A stretch of DNA of 38,623 nt from Bacillota bacterium (GCA_021324975.1 JAJPIA010000008.1:1-38623); one strand, 5' to 3'. Counted from the first letter of the stretch, positions 23,492 through 32,228 are shown. The notes: generated by a model from the letters alone, not told the origin. Numbers and translations are program-made.

Positions 23492-24442
23492 TTATTGTCG
23501 AGCCAACGCGACAACCGCGTCCACCACGCGAGGATCGATGGGGAGCGCGGGATCCTCGTAACCCCGTACGATCGCGGCCTGCGACGATGTGTCGGGCGCG
23601 TGCTTCAGAACGTGGTTCATCCCGTCGACGATGACGAGCCGGGCGGCCGGATCGGCGCGTGCGAGCGCCTGTGCATCGGCCATCCCGACCTGCACATCCG
23701 CCGTGCCTTGCACGATGGTCACGGGCACGCTGACCTTCGCGATCTCCACGGCCGGATCAAATCGGAACCACGAGATGAGATACGGCTGGACCGACGGTCG
23801 GAACAGGGGAACAAGTTCCGCCGGCACGCGAGCAACGGTATGACCCTGCTCCAACTGGGCGATGATACTGTCGGCCTGCGCGTACACCCCCGGCGGCAGC
23901 TTGGGCTTGAGTTGCTCCCGCAGAATCGCCGGCGCCGGGCGCCCGGCGCCCTCCAGGCTGACGAACCCGTTGGCCGGCCCCCGCTGTACGGCGATCATGC
24001 CGACCAGTGATCCTTCGCTGTGCCCGGCGACGACGATCCTGGAAAACCGCCTATCAGACTCCAATCGGCGTAGCCACGCGGCGGCGTCGTCGACATACGT
24101 CTCGAAGCGCAGATCGCGCTCCGCCACCATGGCCGCGGCGCTCTCGCCGATGCCGCGCTTGTCGTAGCGGGCGGCGGCGATGGAATTGGCCGTCAATGCC
24201 GAAGCGAGCAGTTCGTAAGTGTTGCCGCGGATCTGACCGCTGTTGCCGTTACGATCGGTTGGCCCGGAATCAGGGATAATCAACACGACCGGCGCCGGCG
24301 TCCGCGACGGAAGGTCCAGCGTGCCGTAGAGGACTCCCGTCGCGGTGGCCAGGCGCAGATCGAATGAGCGAGCCGAAGCTGCGCGCGGCAGCGCGGCCGT
24401 CGCCACGACCCCGGCGGCAGCACGCAGGAACGCCCGGCGCAC
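23492..24442 (-). CDS. Tat-exported alpha/beta hydrolase
   Basis: A hydrolase of about 316 residues beginning with a twin-arginine signal ('RRAFLRAAAGVVATAALPRAASA'). The catalytic part has 'VVLIIPDSGPTDRNGN' (oxyanion region), 'AARYDKRGIGES', the nucleophile elbow 'VVAGHSEGSLVG' and the late His in 'VIVDGMNHVLK'. This is the pattern of YfhR/DUF3887-associated serine esterases. The start is uncertain: GTG at 24442 puts the Arg pair first, while GTG at 24502 or 24505 would give a longer n-region; none has a clear ribosome site. It is convergent with the aspartoacylase-like gene (154 bases between) and divergent from the small membrane protein. It probably cleaves an ester or peptide bond in the periplasm. 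Confidence 0.85.
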   Translation of the reverse strand: MRRAFLRAAAGVVATAALPRAASARSFDLRLATATGVLYGTLDLPSRTPAPVVLIIPDSGPTDRNGNSGQIRGNTYELLASALTANSIAAARYDKRGIGESAAAMVAERDLRFETYVDDAAAWLRRLESDRRFSRIVVAGHSEGSLVGMIAVQRGPANGFVSLEGAGRPAPAILREQLKPKLPPGVYAQADSIIAQLEQGHTVARVPAELVPLFRPSVQPYLISWFRFDPAVEIAKVSVPVTIVQGTADVQVGMADAQALARADPAARLVIVDGMNHVLKHAPDTSSQAAIVRGYEDPALPIDPRVVDAVVALARQ

Positions 24443-24563
24443 GATCCGTGTCAGTAGCGCCCCGTCGCTGCTCCCGCCGGCCCGAGGCCGTTGCCAGTTC
24501 ACCACGCCGTTACCGCGATAGCAAAGCGCGAGGCAGTCACCCGTACACCCGCCAGGCCGAGCT

Positions 24564-25010
24564 GTGCTGTGGGATTCACGTCCGCCTCCAATCGGCGATG
24601 TTGCGCGTGTCGGTGTGTCGGACGCGGCCACATTGTTCCCTACGTCCAAGAGCGTCGCGCGCCGAGACGGCGTTCCAGGCGGCCTAGCCCTGCTATTCAG
24701 CGCGTTGGCGGGGCTTATCGCGACGTGGATCGCCGTGCTGGCAGGAGCGAGCAATGTCCGGGGCAATGCAGTGCGACGGCGTGTGCTCCAAGTTTGCATC
24801 GCGCTTGGCGTAGCCGCTGCCTGCTACGGGCTCGTCTGGGTCCTTTCCAGTAACTGGGGGTGGGCACATTGGCGTGTCTGGTCGTACTGGTCCGCGTTGT
24901 TGGCGCTCCCGCTCGCCGTGGGAGTGCGCCAATTCGTCCTTCTGGCGTCGGACAGCACCGGGAGCCCGCGCGATCGCGGCCAGGCGGCGGGGTCCGACTC
25001 ATCGGCATGA
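24564..25010 (+). CDS. small membrane protein of unknown function
   Basis: The frame from GTG 24564 encodes 148 residues. The last 100 contain three hydrophobic segments (about 40-62, 73-95 and 103-127) separated by short charged loops, and the tail is hydrophilic. The first 30 or so residues look unlike a protein start, so translation may begin at a later GTG near 24612. I recognise no family. It is divergent from the Tat-exported hydrolase and ends 83 bases before the AtzG-like gene. A real small membrane protein is more likely than chance, given three well-spaced membrane segments. Confidence 0.5.
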   Translation: MLWDSRPPPIGDVARVGVSDAATLFPTSKSVARRDGVPGGLALLFSALAGLIATWIAVLAGASNVRGNAVRRRVLQVCIALGVAAACYGLVWVLSSNWGWAHWRVWSYWSALLALPLAVGVRQFVLLASDSTGSPRDRGQAAGSDSSA

Positions 25011-25093
25011 ATTCTGGTAACATCCTCGAATACTCGACACTAGGAACCCCGAAGTGAACGCTCTCCGATCGGGATTCAGGAGGATCCCGTCGC

Positions 25094-25285
25094 ATGACCC
25101 GGCAAGTCCTCGTGGCCGTGCTGGCGGCAAGCGGGATCAGGGTCACGGACGCCGATATCGTACGCGTGGAGGTACTCGTCGCAGCACTGAGGGTTGACGG
25201 CGAGCGCCTCACTGCGCGCGTCGCCCCCGACGCGCAGCCGCTCCTTCAAATCGGTCAACTCGGACCCGCGGAGCCCACCTCGTGA
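25094..25285 (+). CDS. AtzG/GatC-like small subunit encoded with an amidase
   Basis: This 63-residue protein follows AGGAGG and ends in a GTGA overlap with the amidase gene. Small proteins of this size encoded before an amidase are typical of AtzG (1-carboxybiuret hydrolase) and GatC, which bind the amidase and stabilise it. The N-terminal 'VAVLAASGIRVTDADIVRVEVLVAALR' fits a helical segment like theirs. Length, coupling and order are what I see; the family match is inferred because sequence alone is too short to be firm. It should form a heteromer with the amidase. Confidence 0.6.
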   Translation: MTRQVLVAVLAASGIRVTDADIVRVEVLVAALRVDGERLTARVAPDAQPLLQIGQLGPAEPTS

Positions 25286-26694
25286 TCGACGTGTCGGCCA
25301 TGACCGTGGCGCGGGCCGGGGCGGCATTCCGGGCCGGGCATTTCTCCCCGCGTGACCTCGCCGAGACGTACCTCAAGCGCGTGAACGAGCTTGACGGTGT
25401 GCTCAACAGCTACATTACGGTGACATCAGACGCAGCAATGTCCCTAGCGGAGCGGGCCACGGAGGAACTTGCGCGCGGCGTCGACCGCGGGCCGCTCCAC
25501 GGGATCCCGGTCGCGTACAAGGACCTCTTTGACACCGCCGGTGTGCGAACCACTGCCGCCTCGCGCATTTACGCGCATCGTGTACCGGATCGCGATGCCG
25601 ACGTGGTCCGCGCGCTCTCGAACGCCGGGGTGGTCCCGCTGGGCAAATTGAACATGCTCGAGTTTGCCTATGGCGTCGTCCACCCCGACTACGGCCCGGC
25701 GCGCAACCCGTGGAACTTGGAGCGATCATCAGGCGGATCGTCGAGCGGATCGGCCGTGGCGGTGGCGGCCGGCCTGTGTCTGGCGGCGCTCGGGAGCGAT
25801 ACAGGTGGCTCGATTCGGATGCCCGCCGCCTGGTGTGGCGTCGTCGGGTTCAAGCCGACGTACGATTTGGTAAGCCGCGCCGGTGTCGTGCCCTTGTCAT
25901 GGTCGCTCGATCACGTCGGGCCGTTGACGCGAACCGCCCACGACGCGGCGCTCATGCTCGAAGCGATGATCCCGAGGCCGGATGGCACGAATGCGCGGGG
26001 CCGCGGGTTTCGGGCCGCCGCGCTCGATGCCGTGGAGGTGCCGCGTCTTCGCATCGGCGTGCCGCGACAGCTCCTCGATGCCGGCGTGGACCAGGCCGTT
26101 CGACGGTTGATTGAAGACGCGTTGTCAGATTTGGCCGAGTGCGGGACGGCAATAGAGGACGTCTCGCTTGGTGATCTGGATGACATCCTGGCCGCGGAGC
26201 TGACGATCCTCTTTGCGGAGGCGTCCGCGTTTCACATCCCGTGGCTGCGTGAGCGCGCGGAAGATTACGCGCAGCTTACCCGTGAGCGCCTCGAAGCGGG
26301 CGTCGCCGTTCCCGCCGTTCACTACATCAATGCGCTCCGGGCCCGCGAGGCCATCGTCGGAGTGTTCCGGGAGGTGTTCCGAAACGTCGACCTGGTGGCG
26401 CTACCCGGCGCGCCGACGACCGCAATGGGTCTGGACGAGAAGTACCTTTCCATAAATGGCGATCCGGTGGACATCTTTCGCGGGTTGATCCGCATCACCG
26501 GTCCCTTCAACCTCACGGGCACCCCCGCGGTGTCGGTCCCGTGCGGCTGCGCGGCCGATGGGCTGCCGGTGGGTCTGCAGCTCGCGGGCCGGTGGTATGA
26601 GGACCACGTCGTCCTCGCGGCGGCCCGTGCGTTTGAAGAGCGTCGCGCCGCCCCGCTGCGTCTGCCCGCCCTGGATGGGCATCTGCGCCGATGA
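25282..26694 (+). CDS. amidase signature family enzyme (AtzE/GatA-like)
   Basis: This 470-residue amidase carries the Ser-cisSer-Lys triad: Lys80 in 'GIPVAYKDLFD', a cis-Ser within 'SSGGSSSGSA' (about residues 153-155) and Ser177 in 'GSDTGGSIRMPA'. Length and motifs match GatA, AtzE and broad-range amidases that hydrolyse carboxamides to acid and ammonia. It shares GTGA with the AtzG-like gene and ATGA (26691-26694) with the DppB permease, so all are probably one operon: a transporter with an amidase for its cargo. The GTG start is forced by the overlap. The substrate is not readable; no transamidase partner (GatB) is present, so tRNA-Gln amidation is unlikely. Confidence 0.93.
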   Translation: MIDVSAMTVARAGAAFRAGHFSPRDLAETYLKRVNELDGVLNSYITVTSDAAMSLAERATEELARGVDRGPLHGIPVAYKDLFDTAGVRTTAASRIYAHRVPDRDADVVRALSNAGVVPLGKLNMLEFAYGVVHPDYGPARNPWNLERSSGGSSSGSAVAVAAGLCLAALGSDTGGSIRMPAAWCGVVGFKPTYDLVSRAGVVPLSWSLDHVGPLTRTAHDAALMLEAMIPRPDGTNARGRGFRAAALDAVEVPRLRIGVPRQLLDAGVDQAVRRLIEDALSDLAECGTAIEDVSLGDLDDILAAELTILFAEASAFHIPWLRERAEDYAQLTRERLEAGVAVPAVHYINALRAREAIVGVFREVFRNVDLVALPGAPTTAMGLDEKYLSINGDPVDIFRGLIRITGPFNLTGTPAVSVPCGCAADGLPVGLQLAGRWYEDHVVLAAARAFEERRAAPLRLPALDGHLRR

Positions 26695-27641
26695 TCGCAT
26701 TTCTGGTACGCCGGATGCTGGCGATGCTGCTGACGCTCGTTGGCGTCTCCATCGTGGTGTTTGGGATGTTGCACGCGGTGCCGGGAGACCCCGCGCAAAT
26801 TATGCTCGGTCCGGAAGCCGACGCGCACGCGCTGCAAGCGCTTCGTCATGAGCTCGGCCTGGATCAACCCGTGTATGTCCAGTACGTCCGGTGGTTGCGA
26901 AATCTCCTGCGGGGGGACCTCGGGACGTCCATTGTGTTGCGCCGCTCCGTGTTCGGCGAGGTCATGCAGCGGTATGATCACACGCTGTTGTTGGCGCTGG
27001 CCGCCATTGTCGTGTCGTTCGCGGGCGGGATCACGATCGGCGTCGTTTCGGCGATACGGCGGGGGTCGCTCTTCGATCGGACCGCGATTCTCTTGGCGAC
27101 CGGCGGCCTGAGCCTGCCGTCCTTCTGGTTCGCGCTCGTGCTGATCGTCGTCTTTTCGCTCAAACTGCGATGGCTGCCCGGCACCGGCATGGCGTCGGCG
27201 GTCAACGGCGGAGGCGTGGTGGATACCGTGCGCCACCTGGTGTTGCCGGCCGTGGCCTTGGCCGTGATCCCTCTGGCGGTGATCGCGCGGTACACGCGGT
27301 CGGCCATGTTGGAAGTGAGCAATCAAGACTACGTCCGCACGGCTCGGGCCAAAGGGCTCCCGGAGCGCGTGGTCACAGTGCATCACGCGTTCAAGAACAC
27401 GCTGGTCGTGTTGATCACGATGCTCGGTCTTCAAACCGGCTTTCTCCTTGCGGGCGCCGTCTACATCGAGAACGTGTTTTCGTGGCCTGGGATCGGCCAG
27501 ATGCTGGTGAACGGCATCTTGACCAGGGACTTTCCGCTGGTGCAGGGCGGCGTCTTGATCGTGGCCACCACGTACGTTGTGATCAACGTGATCACGGACA
27601 TTGCCTATGTCTACTTCGATCCCCGAGTGCGCCTGTCATGA
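26691..27641 (+). CDS. dipeptide-type ABC transporter permease, DppB family (set B)
   Basis: This 316-residue DppB-type permease has the first helix 'RRMLAMLLTLVGVSIVVFGMLH' followed by 'AVPGDPAQIMLG'. It has the EAA loop 'TARAKGLPERVVTVHHAFKNTL' and 'VYIENVFSWPGIGQMLV', and ends '...ITDIAYVYFDPRVRLS'. It starts in the ATGA overlap with the amidase and is followed after 19 bases by the DppC-type gene. With the DppC partner it forms the channel of set B. No binding protein or ATPase is adjacent, so both must come from elsewhere in the genome. Confidence 0.94.
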   Translation: MIAFLVRRMLAMLLTLVGVSIVVFGMLHAVPGDPAQIMLGPEADAHALQALRHELGLDQPVYVQYVRWLRNLLRGDLGTSIVLRRSVFGEVMQRYDHTLLLALAAIVVSFAGGITIGVVSAIRRGSLFDRTAILLATGGLSLPSFWFALVLIVVFSLKLRWLPGTGMASAVNGGGVVDTVRHLVLPAVALAVIPLAVIARYTRSAMLEVSNQDYVRTARAKGLPERVVTVHHAFKNTLVVLITMLGLQTGFLLAGAVYIENVFSWPGIGQMLVNGILTRDFPLVQGGVLIVATTYVVINVITDIAYVYFDPRVRLS

Positions 27642-27660
27642 CGGCGGTGGAGGCTACGTG

Positions 27661-28539
27661 ATGGAAGTCGCCGAGCGGATCGGCCCGAGGGCGGGGCGTC
27701 CGAGCGGAGCGTGGCGCAAATGGCTGCGGCGCGACCCGGTCGCGGTCGGCGCCATCGCGGTCCTCGTCGGCATCATGGCCGCGGCGGCCAGCGCTCCGGT
27801 CCTGCCGCTGGCGAATCCGGATACCCCGCACTTTGGCGAGCGCCTCCTGGCCCCGTTTGCGGGCGGATTTGTGCTCGGCACCGATCAACTCGGCCGCGAC
27901 GTGCTCTCGCGCCTGGTGTGGGGTGCGCGTGTCTCGTTGGTTGTCGGGGCGGCGGCTTCGCTCATCGCATCGACCTGCGGTTCGATGGCGGGGATGATTG
28001 CCGGGTTGGCCGGGGGCAAGCTCGACAACGTGCTCATGCGGCTCATCGACTTGATGCTCTCGTTTCCGTACGTGATCCTCACCATCGCCCTGGTCGCGGT
28101 GCTTGGGCCGGGTTTGTTCAATGCCATGATCGCCATTGCGGTGGCCAATGTCTCCTACTTCGCCCGCAACATTCGCGGCAACGTCCTGACTCTGCTGGGG
28201 CAGGGCTACGTCGAAGCCTCCAGGGCCGTCGGCGCCCGCACGGGGCGCCTTCTCCTGCGGCATATCCTCCCGAATCTCGTCCCGCCGCTCCTGGTGCTCG
28301 TTTCCATGAACATCGGATGGATGATCACCGAGACGGCCGGGTTGTCGTTCCTGGGGCTTGGCGCACAGCCGCCGCAGGCGGACTGGGGATCCATGCTCGG
28401 CGACGGACGGCAGTTTGTTACCGTGGATCCTTACGTCACGCTGATTCCCGGAGTCGCGATTCTCCTGTTGGTGCTCGCCCTCAATATCCTGGGGGACGCG
28501 CTCAGGGATCTCCTCGATCCTCGGTTGCGGGGTAGGTAG
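27661..28539 (+). CDS. dipeptide-type ABC transporter permease, DppC family (set B)
   Basis: This 292-residue DppC-type permease has 'FVLGTDQLGRDVLSRLVWGARVS', 'DNVLMRLIDLMLSFPYVILTIAL', the EAA loop 'EASRAVGARTGRLLLRHILPNLVPP' and the closing 'ILGDALRDLLDPRLRGR'. The ATG at 27661 is chosen over the GTG at 27658; both give the usual short cytoplasmic leader. The gene is 28 bases from the HAD gene, so the operon may continue through amidase, permeases and dehalogenase. Confidence 0.94.
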   Translation: MEVAERIGPRAGRPSGAWRKWLRRDPVAVGAIAVLVGIMAAAASAPVLPLANPDTPHFGERLLAPFAGGFVLGTDQLGRDVLSRLVWGARVSLVVGAAASLIASTCGSMAGMIAGLAGGKLDNVLMRLIDLMLSFPYVILTIALVAVLGPGLFNAMIAIAVANVSYFARNIRGNVLTLLGQGYVEASRAVGARTGRLLLRHILPNLVPPLLVLVSMNIGWMITETAGLSFLGLGAQPPQADWGSMLGDGRQFVTVDPYVTLIPGVAILLLVLALNILGDALRDLLDPRLRGR

Positions 28540-28567
28540 GCGGAAGGAGGCGGAGGCACAAACCGCC

Positions 28568-29230
28568 GTGGAAAACCTCGTTACGTTCGATTGCTACGGC
28601 ACACTGATTGACTTCGACCTCGACCGCGCGACGCGCCGCATTCTCGGAGAGCGCCTCGGCATGGACGGCGTCGACGAAGCGGAGTTCCTGCGCGATTTTC
28701 GCGTCATGCGTTTTCAAGCGGTTTTGGAACCGTACCGGCCTTACAGGGAGGTCCTCACCGCGAGCCTCGAGCACGCGATGCGGCTCCACGGCCTCCCGTA
28801 CCGCCGGGAGGACGGCGACGCGCTCGTCGCCGCGGTCCCCACATTTGGACCCTTCCCGGAGGTGCCCGCGGTCCTCGCCAGACTCAAGGAACGATACGAG
28901 ATCGCGATCATCTCCAACACCGACGATGATCTCATCGCGGGCAACCTCGAGCGGATGGGAGTCCGGTTTGACCACGTCATTACGGCCGAACAGGCCCGCG
29001 CGTACAAGCCGTCGCGCCGGGCGTTCGAGCATGCCCTGCGTGCGACCGGGAGGACGCCCGATCAAGTCATTCATGCCGCGCAAGGGTTCGAGTACGATAT
29101 TATCCCGACGTTTGGCTTGGGCATGCGGCGCATCTGGATCAACCGTACCGGCCGGCGCCGTAGCCGCGCGTACATGCCGTACGAGGAGGTCCGCGACATG
29201 TCGCCCCTTCCCGGGCTGCTGGGCCTCTAA
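28568..29230 (+). CDS. HAD-superfamily hydrolase, haloacid dehalogenase type II-like
   Basis: This 220-residue protein has the HAD motifs: nucleophile Asp8 in 'FDCYGTLIDF', 'IISNTDDD' (motif II Ser), 'ARAYKPSRRAFEHAL' (motif III Lys) and a motif IV region 'AAQGFEYDI'. Length and spacing match type II 2-haloacid dehalogenases and related phosphatases. The GTG start follows AGGAGG. The cap region (about 15-90) is helical, as in the dehalogenases. The gene follows the set B permeases after 28 bases and precedes the flavoprotein pseudogene by 5, so it belongs to the same unit. Whether it dehalogenates or dephosphorylates is uncertain. Confidence 0.85.
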   Translation: MENLVTFDCYGTLIDFDLDRATRRILGERLGMDGVDEAEFLRDFRVMRFQAVLEPYRPYREVLTASLEHAMRLHGLPYRREDGDALVAAVPTFGPFPEVPAVLARLKERYEIAIISNTDDDLIAGNLERMGVRFDHVITAEQARAYKPSRRAFEHALRATGRTPDQVIHAAQGFEYDIIPTFGLGMRRIWINRTGRRRSRAYMPYEEVRDMSPLPGLLGL

Positions 29231-29235
29231 GGGCG

Positions 29236-29866
29236 ATGGGCAAAGACTCCACACAAGGCGTCAAGGAGATTCCCTACTGGCTCGATACAATACCCGCGTT
29301 TCCTGACCGATCGGGACGACCGCTCCCTGATGACGTTGACGTGGCCATCGTCGGCGGAGGTATCACCGGGCTCAGCGCGGCGATCCGGCTCGCGCGAAAG
29401 GGTGCCGCCGTTGTCATCCTGGAGCAAGACCGGTTTGGTTCCGGCGCATCCGGACGGAACGGCGGCATGTGCACGACCGGCGTCCCGATCGACCTCCAGG
29501 CGGCGGTGGAGCGCTACGGCTTGGCGGCCGCGCGTGCGTATCACGACGCGTACCGGGAGGCCGTCGATTTCGTGGAGCGAGTGGTCACGGAGGAGGGGAT
29601 CGACTGCGACTTCCGGCGCGCCGGCCGGCTCGGCATGGCGTTCCGGGCATCGCACCACGAGCGTCAGAGGGCCACGCACAAGCTGCTGGCAGAGCAGTTC
29701 GGCCACGAGACCTTCCTTATTGGTCGAGATCATGGACGGTCACCCGGACGCCAATCCCTGGCGCCGGCTCACGCCCAGGGCATTCCCACTCTACGCCGGC
29801 AAGGCGTGGTTCTTGCCGGTTGTCGGAGCCTACTTCCACCTCAAGGATCGGTTTGCGCCATCATAG
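29236..29866 (+). pseudogene. FAD-dependent oxidoreductase (DAO family), internal deletion plus frame change
   Basis: The first part (29236 to about 29718) encodes an N-terminal DAO-type domain: 'VDVAIVGGGITGLSAAIRLA' FAD-binding motif, 'GSGASGRNGGM', and a helical segment ending 'AEQFGHETFLI'. From about 29720 the neighbouring frame encodes the family's C-terminal tail: 'DANPWRRLTPRAFPLYAGKAWF' and 'GAYFHLKDRF', stopping at 29864-29866. The 200 or so residues that normally lie between, including the substrate side, are absent, and the joint also shifts frame. The first frame runs on to 29913 as nonsense. An inactivated gene is the clear reading; it probably oxidised an amine once supplied by the upstream transporter and amidase. 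Confidence 0.82.
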
Positions 29867-30229
29867 CACAGGTGGATAAAGGGTGTACGCGGGAATCGGT
29901 ATCGTACTCGTGACGTTACGCAGAGTGCGTTCCGGTTCCCAGGGTCGTCGAACGGCCAAATCCAGCGAATCCCGCGAGTGTGTCCCTTCGCTCGTGCCCG
30001 GAGTTCTCGGGTCGCAGGTTGTTCGGACGGAGTACCCACCGCAGTGTGACCGGCCTCACGGATCAGTAGGTCCGTCGCTCGCCAATACGGGGAACCCATC
30101 AGCCGCCGCGTCTGCACGGCCGCGGCCGCCCGGGCGGTAAGCTGCCCGTCTGCCACCCGATAGCCGGCGCCGGTGCGGCGACAGGGATCGGACCTCACGG
30201 TTCCACGCCGTCCGAGGCGACCACGCTGG
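29867..30229. other. 363-base stretch with no recognised gene or RNA
   Basis: This region is open in one minus-strand frame (parts of 29830-30291), but that frame lacks a ribosome site, is rich in Arg and Thr and matches no family I know. I checked for tmRNA, RNase P and tRNA features and saw none. It presumably holds the promoter for the CBS-type gene at 30230 or transcription read through from upstream. Confidence 0.35.
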
Positions 30230-30427
30230 ATGTCCCACGAGCACCGTGAAGTGCCGGACGGGTTGACGAGTGCCCGCGACGTGGAACACATCCCGGCCGT
30301 CGCGCCGGAGACTTCGTTCCGCGAGGCCGAGGCGCTGATGCGGGTGGAACGCCAGGAGATGCTCCCGGTGGCGGACGGCAGCCAGCTGGTTGGCTTGCTG
30401 CACCGGACCCGGTTTGTTCTAAAGTGA
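30230..30427 (+). CDS. single-motif CBS-domain-like small protein
   Basis: This 65-residue product resembles one CBS motif: 'TSARDVEHIPAVAPETSFREAEALM' and 'EMLPVADGSQLVGLLHRTRFVL' match the usual beta-alpha-beta-beta-alpha pattern with a central conserved 'PVADG..LVG'. CBS motifs normally occur in pairs and bind adenosine ligands; a lone one would have to dimerise or be a remnant of a longer gene. An upstream in-frame ATG at 30173 adds only basic residues, so the ATG at 30230 is preferred. It is 16 bases upstream of the next small gene. Confidence 0.6.
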   Translation: MSHEHREVPDGLTSARDVEHIPAVAPETSFREAEALMRVERQEMLPVADGSQLVGLLHRTRFVLK

Positions 30428-30443
30428 CAAAGGAGGCTCAGCA

Positions 30444-30665
30444 GTGTGGAATCCTGATCTCTACGTGTTTCTCATGACGGATCACATGCGCCGTGTGATG
30501 CAGGAAGCCGAGCGGCAGCGTCTGGCGCGGACCGCGGAACGGGCGCGGCCGCCTAAGCCCCTGTGGTCTCGGAGCGCTCCGGCCTCGGGACCTGAGGACG
30601 CGCCCTGGTGGGTCGTCCTGCGCGCGCTCTCCCGGCGCAAGCGCTCCGCGCCGATCGGCTCTTAG
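30444..30665 (+). CDS. small basic protein of unknown function (73 residues)
   Basis: A GTG start (GTGTGGAATCC) follows a strong AAAGGAGG at about 30429-30436, which makes translation likely. The 73-residue product begins 'MWNPDLYVFLMTDHMRRVM', continues with an amphipathic Arg/Ala-rich helix, has Pro-rich linkers and 'WWVVLRALSRRKR', and ends basic. No membrane span or catalytic motif is present. I recognise no family; a similar short start (MWNPDLY) may recur in small proteins of other high-GC bacteria, but I cannot confirm it. Its partner may be the CBS-like gene just before it. Confidence 0.6.
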   Translation: MWNPDLYVFLMTDHMRRVMQEAERQRLARTAERARPPKPLWSRSAPASGPEDAPWWVVLRALSRRKRSAPIGS

Positions 30666-30778
30666 CCGGACATACCCGACCGGGAAGGAAATCAGCTTCT
30701 CCGACGCGGACCAGTGTTCAATTCGGTGGCCGCTCGCACGCCGAGACGCGAGGGCTGCCCCGAAGGCCTCCTTCGTCG

Positions 30779-32095
30779 ATGCATAGGGCCCGAACGCCGG
30801 ATCCGGAGACTCTGCTGACGGCTCCCAACAGCGTCGCGGAGCTGGTTGAGGTCGTCGCCGACCTCGTGGGAAGCCCCGTCACGGTCGAGGATCACGACTT
30901 CCGGCTCCTTGCCTACAGCCGTCAGGCCGGCCCCGTCGATCGCGCGCGCCGCGACACGATCTTCAACAAGGCCGTGCCGTCGGAGATTGCCCGATGGCTG
31001 CGACGCAGCGGCGTCATGCAGCGCATCTACCGCAACCATCTGCCGGTGCGCGTGCCGTCGTGCCCGCGCCTGGGGTTGAGCCGGCGCACGGCGATTGCCG
31101 TCCGGGCCGGCGATCGGATCCTGGGACACATTTGGGTCATGGAGCGGCGGCGACGCTCGACGCGTGCCGTGGCGCGGATCTTGCCTCGGGCCGCGACCAT
31201 TGCGGCCGCGCTGCTGCTGCGCCAGGAGGCCGAGCGCGCGGTCCAGAGCCGTCTGATCGACGAGTTTCTCATGGATCTCCTGGACGGCCGTGTGGTCAAC
31301 GAGGTGGCGGCCCGCCGCCGGGCCGAGGCGTTGCAGATGGACTTGCCGGTACCCTTCGCCGTGCTGGTCATCGACATCGACGCATTCGAGACGCACATCG
31401 CCGGCCGGAGCGAATCGTGGGTGCAGGCCCTGAAGACCAATCTACTGGCCACGATCCGCGCGACCGCGGCGCGGGCCGGCGAACGCCCCCTGGCGTTGTG
31501 GCGAGGCGACAGCGTGGTCATGGTCCTCGGCGGGGCGGCGAGCGTCGAGGGCGCACCGTCGTTGGCCGAACGGGTGCGGACGCTCGCGGATGCGCTGCAC
31601 GCGCAACTCCCGCGCCGGTTCTCGAACGTCTCGTTCTCCATTGGAGCGAGCCGGGTGCTGCGAGAGCTGGAACACCTGCCGCACGCATACGCGCAGGCCA
31701 TCGATGCCGCGCGGATCGGCGGCGCCTTCCTCGGGCGGCGGCTCCCGGTGCACTACGACGATCTGGGTATCTACCGGTTGCTGCACGCCGTGCGTGACGA
31801 GATCCTCACGAACGGGCACGCCAGCACGCACTTGGAGCGCCTGCAGGCCTACGACGGGTCCCACAAAACCTCCCTGGTCGACACCCTTGAAGCCTACCTC
31901 GACGCGTTTGGCAACGTGCACGAGGTGGCGCGCAAGCTCCACGTGCACTCGAATACGGTGCGCTATCGGGTCCGCCAGATCCGGGAAGTCGCCGCTCTGG
32001 ACTTGCGCGACCCCGGCCTGCGCCTCGTCATCCATTTGGAGCTAAAACTGCGCCGCGTGTCGGTCTCCGCGCGCCAGCATCCTCCGCGCCATTAG
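30779..32095 (+). CDS. PucR/CdaR-family transcriptional regulator
   Basis: This 438-residue regulator has an N-terminal sensor region ('LTAPNSVAELVEVVADLVGSPVTVEDHDFRLLAYS', GAF-like) at about 15-150. Residues about 155-300 hold a middle GGDEF-like segment ('VLVIDIDAFETH', 'VSFSIGASRVL'). A C-terminal PucR helix-turn-helix follows at about 380-425 ('LVDTLEAYLDAFGNVHEVARKLHVHSNTVRYRV'). The ATG at 30779 is preferred because the longer frame upstream only shadows the previous gene. It lies 133 bases upstream of the M19 gene in the same direction, so it probably senses a metabolite of the cluster at 32229-38623. Confidence 0.9.
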   Translation: MHRARTPDPETLLTAPNSVAELVEVVADLVGSPVTVEDHDFRLLAYSRQAGPVDRARRDTIFNKAVPSEIARWLRRSGVMQRIYRNHLPVRVPSCPRLGLSRRTAIAVRAGDRILGHIWVMERRRRSTRAVARILPRAATIAAALLLRQEAERAVQSRLIDEFLMDLLDGRVVNEVAARRRAEALQMDLPVPFAVLVIDIDAFETHIAGRSESWVQALKTNLLATIRATAARAGERPLALWRGDSVVMVLGGAASVEGAPSLAERVRTLADALHAQLPRRFSNVSFSIGASRVLRELEHLPHAYAQAIDAARIGGAFLGRRLPVHYDDLGIYRLLHAVRDEILTNGHASTHLERLQAYDGSHKTSLVDTLEAYLDAFGNVHEVARKLHVHSNTVRYRVRQIREVAALDLRDPGLRLVIHLELKLRRVSVSARQHPPRH

Positions 32096-32228
32096 CTGAT
32101 CTGACAACCTTCTTCGGCCGGATTGTGCGTTCGTCCAAAGGACTCCGCGGTCGGCGATCGGAAACAAGGCGACGCGGTCATTGCCGCTGCCTCGATTCGG
32201 CTGGACCGGCGTGGCCGCGGAGGCACGG

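Noticed and set aside
25282-26694. GatA of the tRNA-dependent amidotransferase
   Set aside because: No gatB is present and the gene is fused by overlaps to transporter genes, so a catabolic amidase is more likely.
29830-30291. Minus-strand 153-codon frame as a gene
   Set aside because: It has no ribosome site and no recognisable protein, and it crosses the end of the flavoprotein pseudogene.
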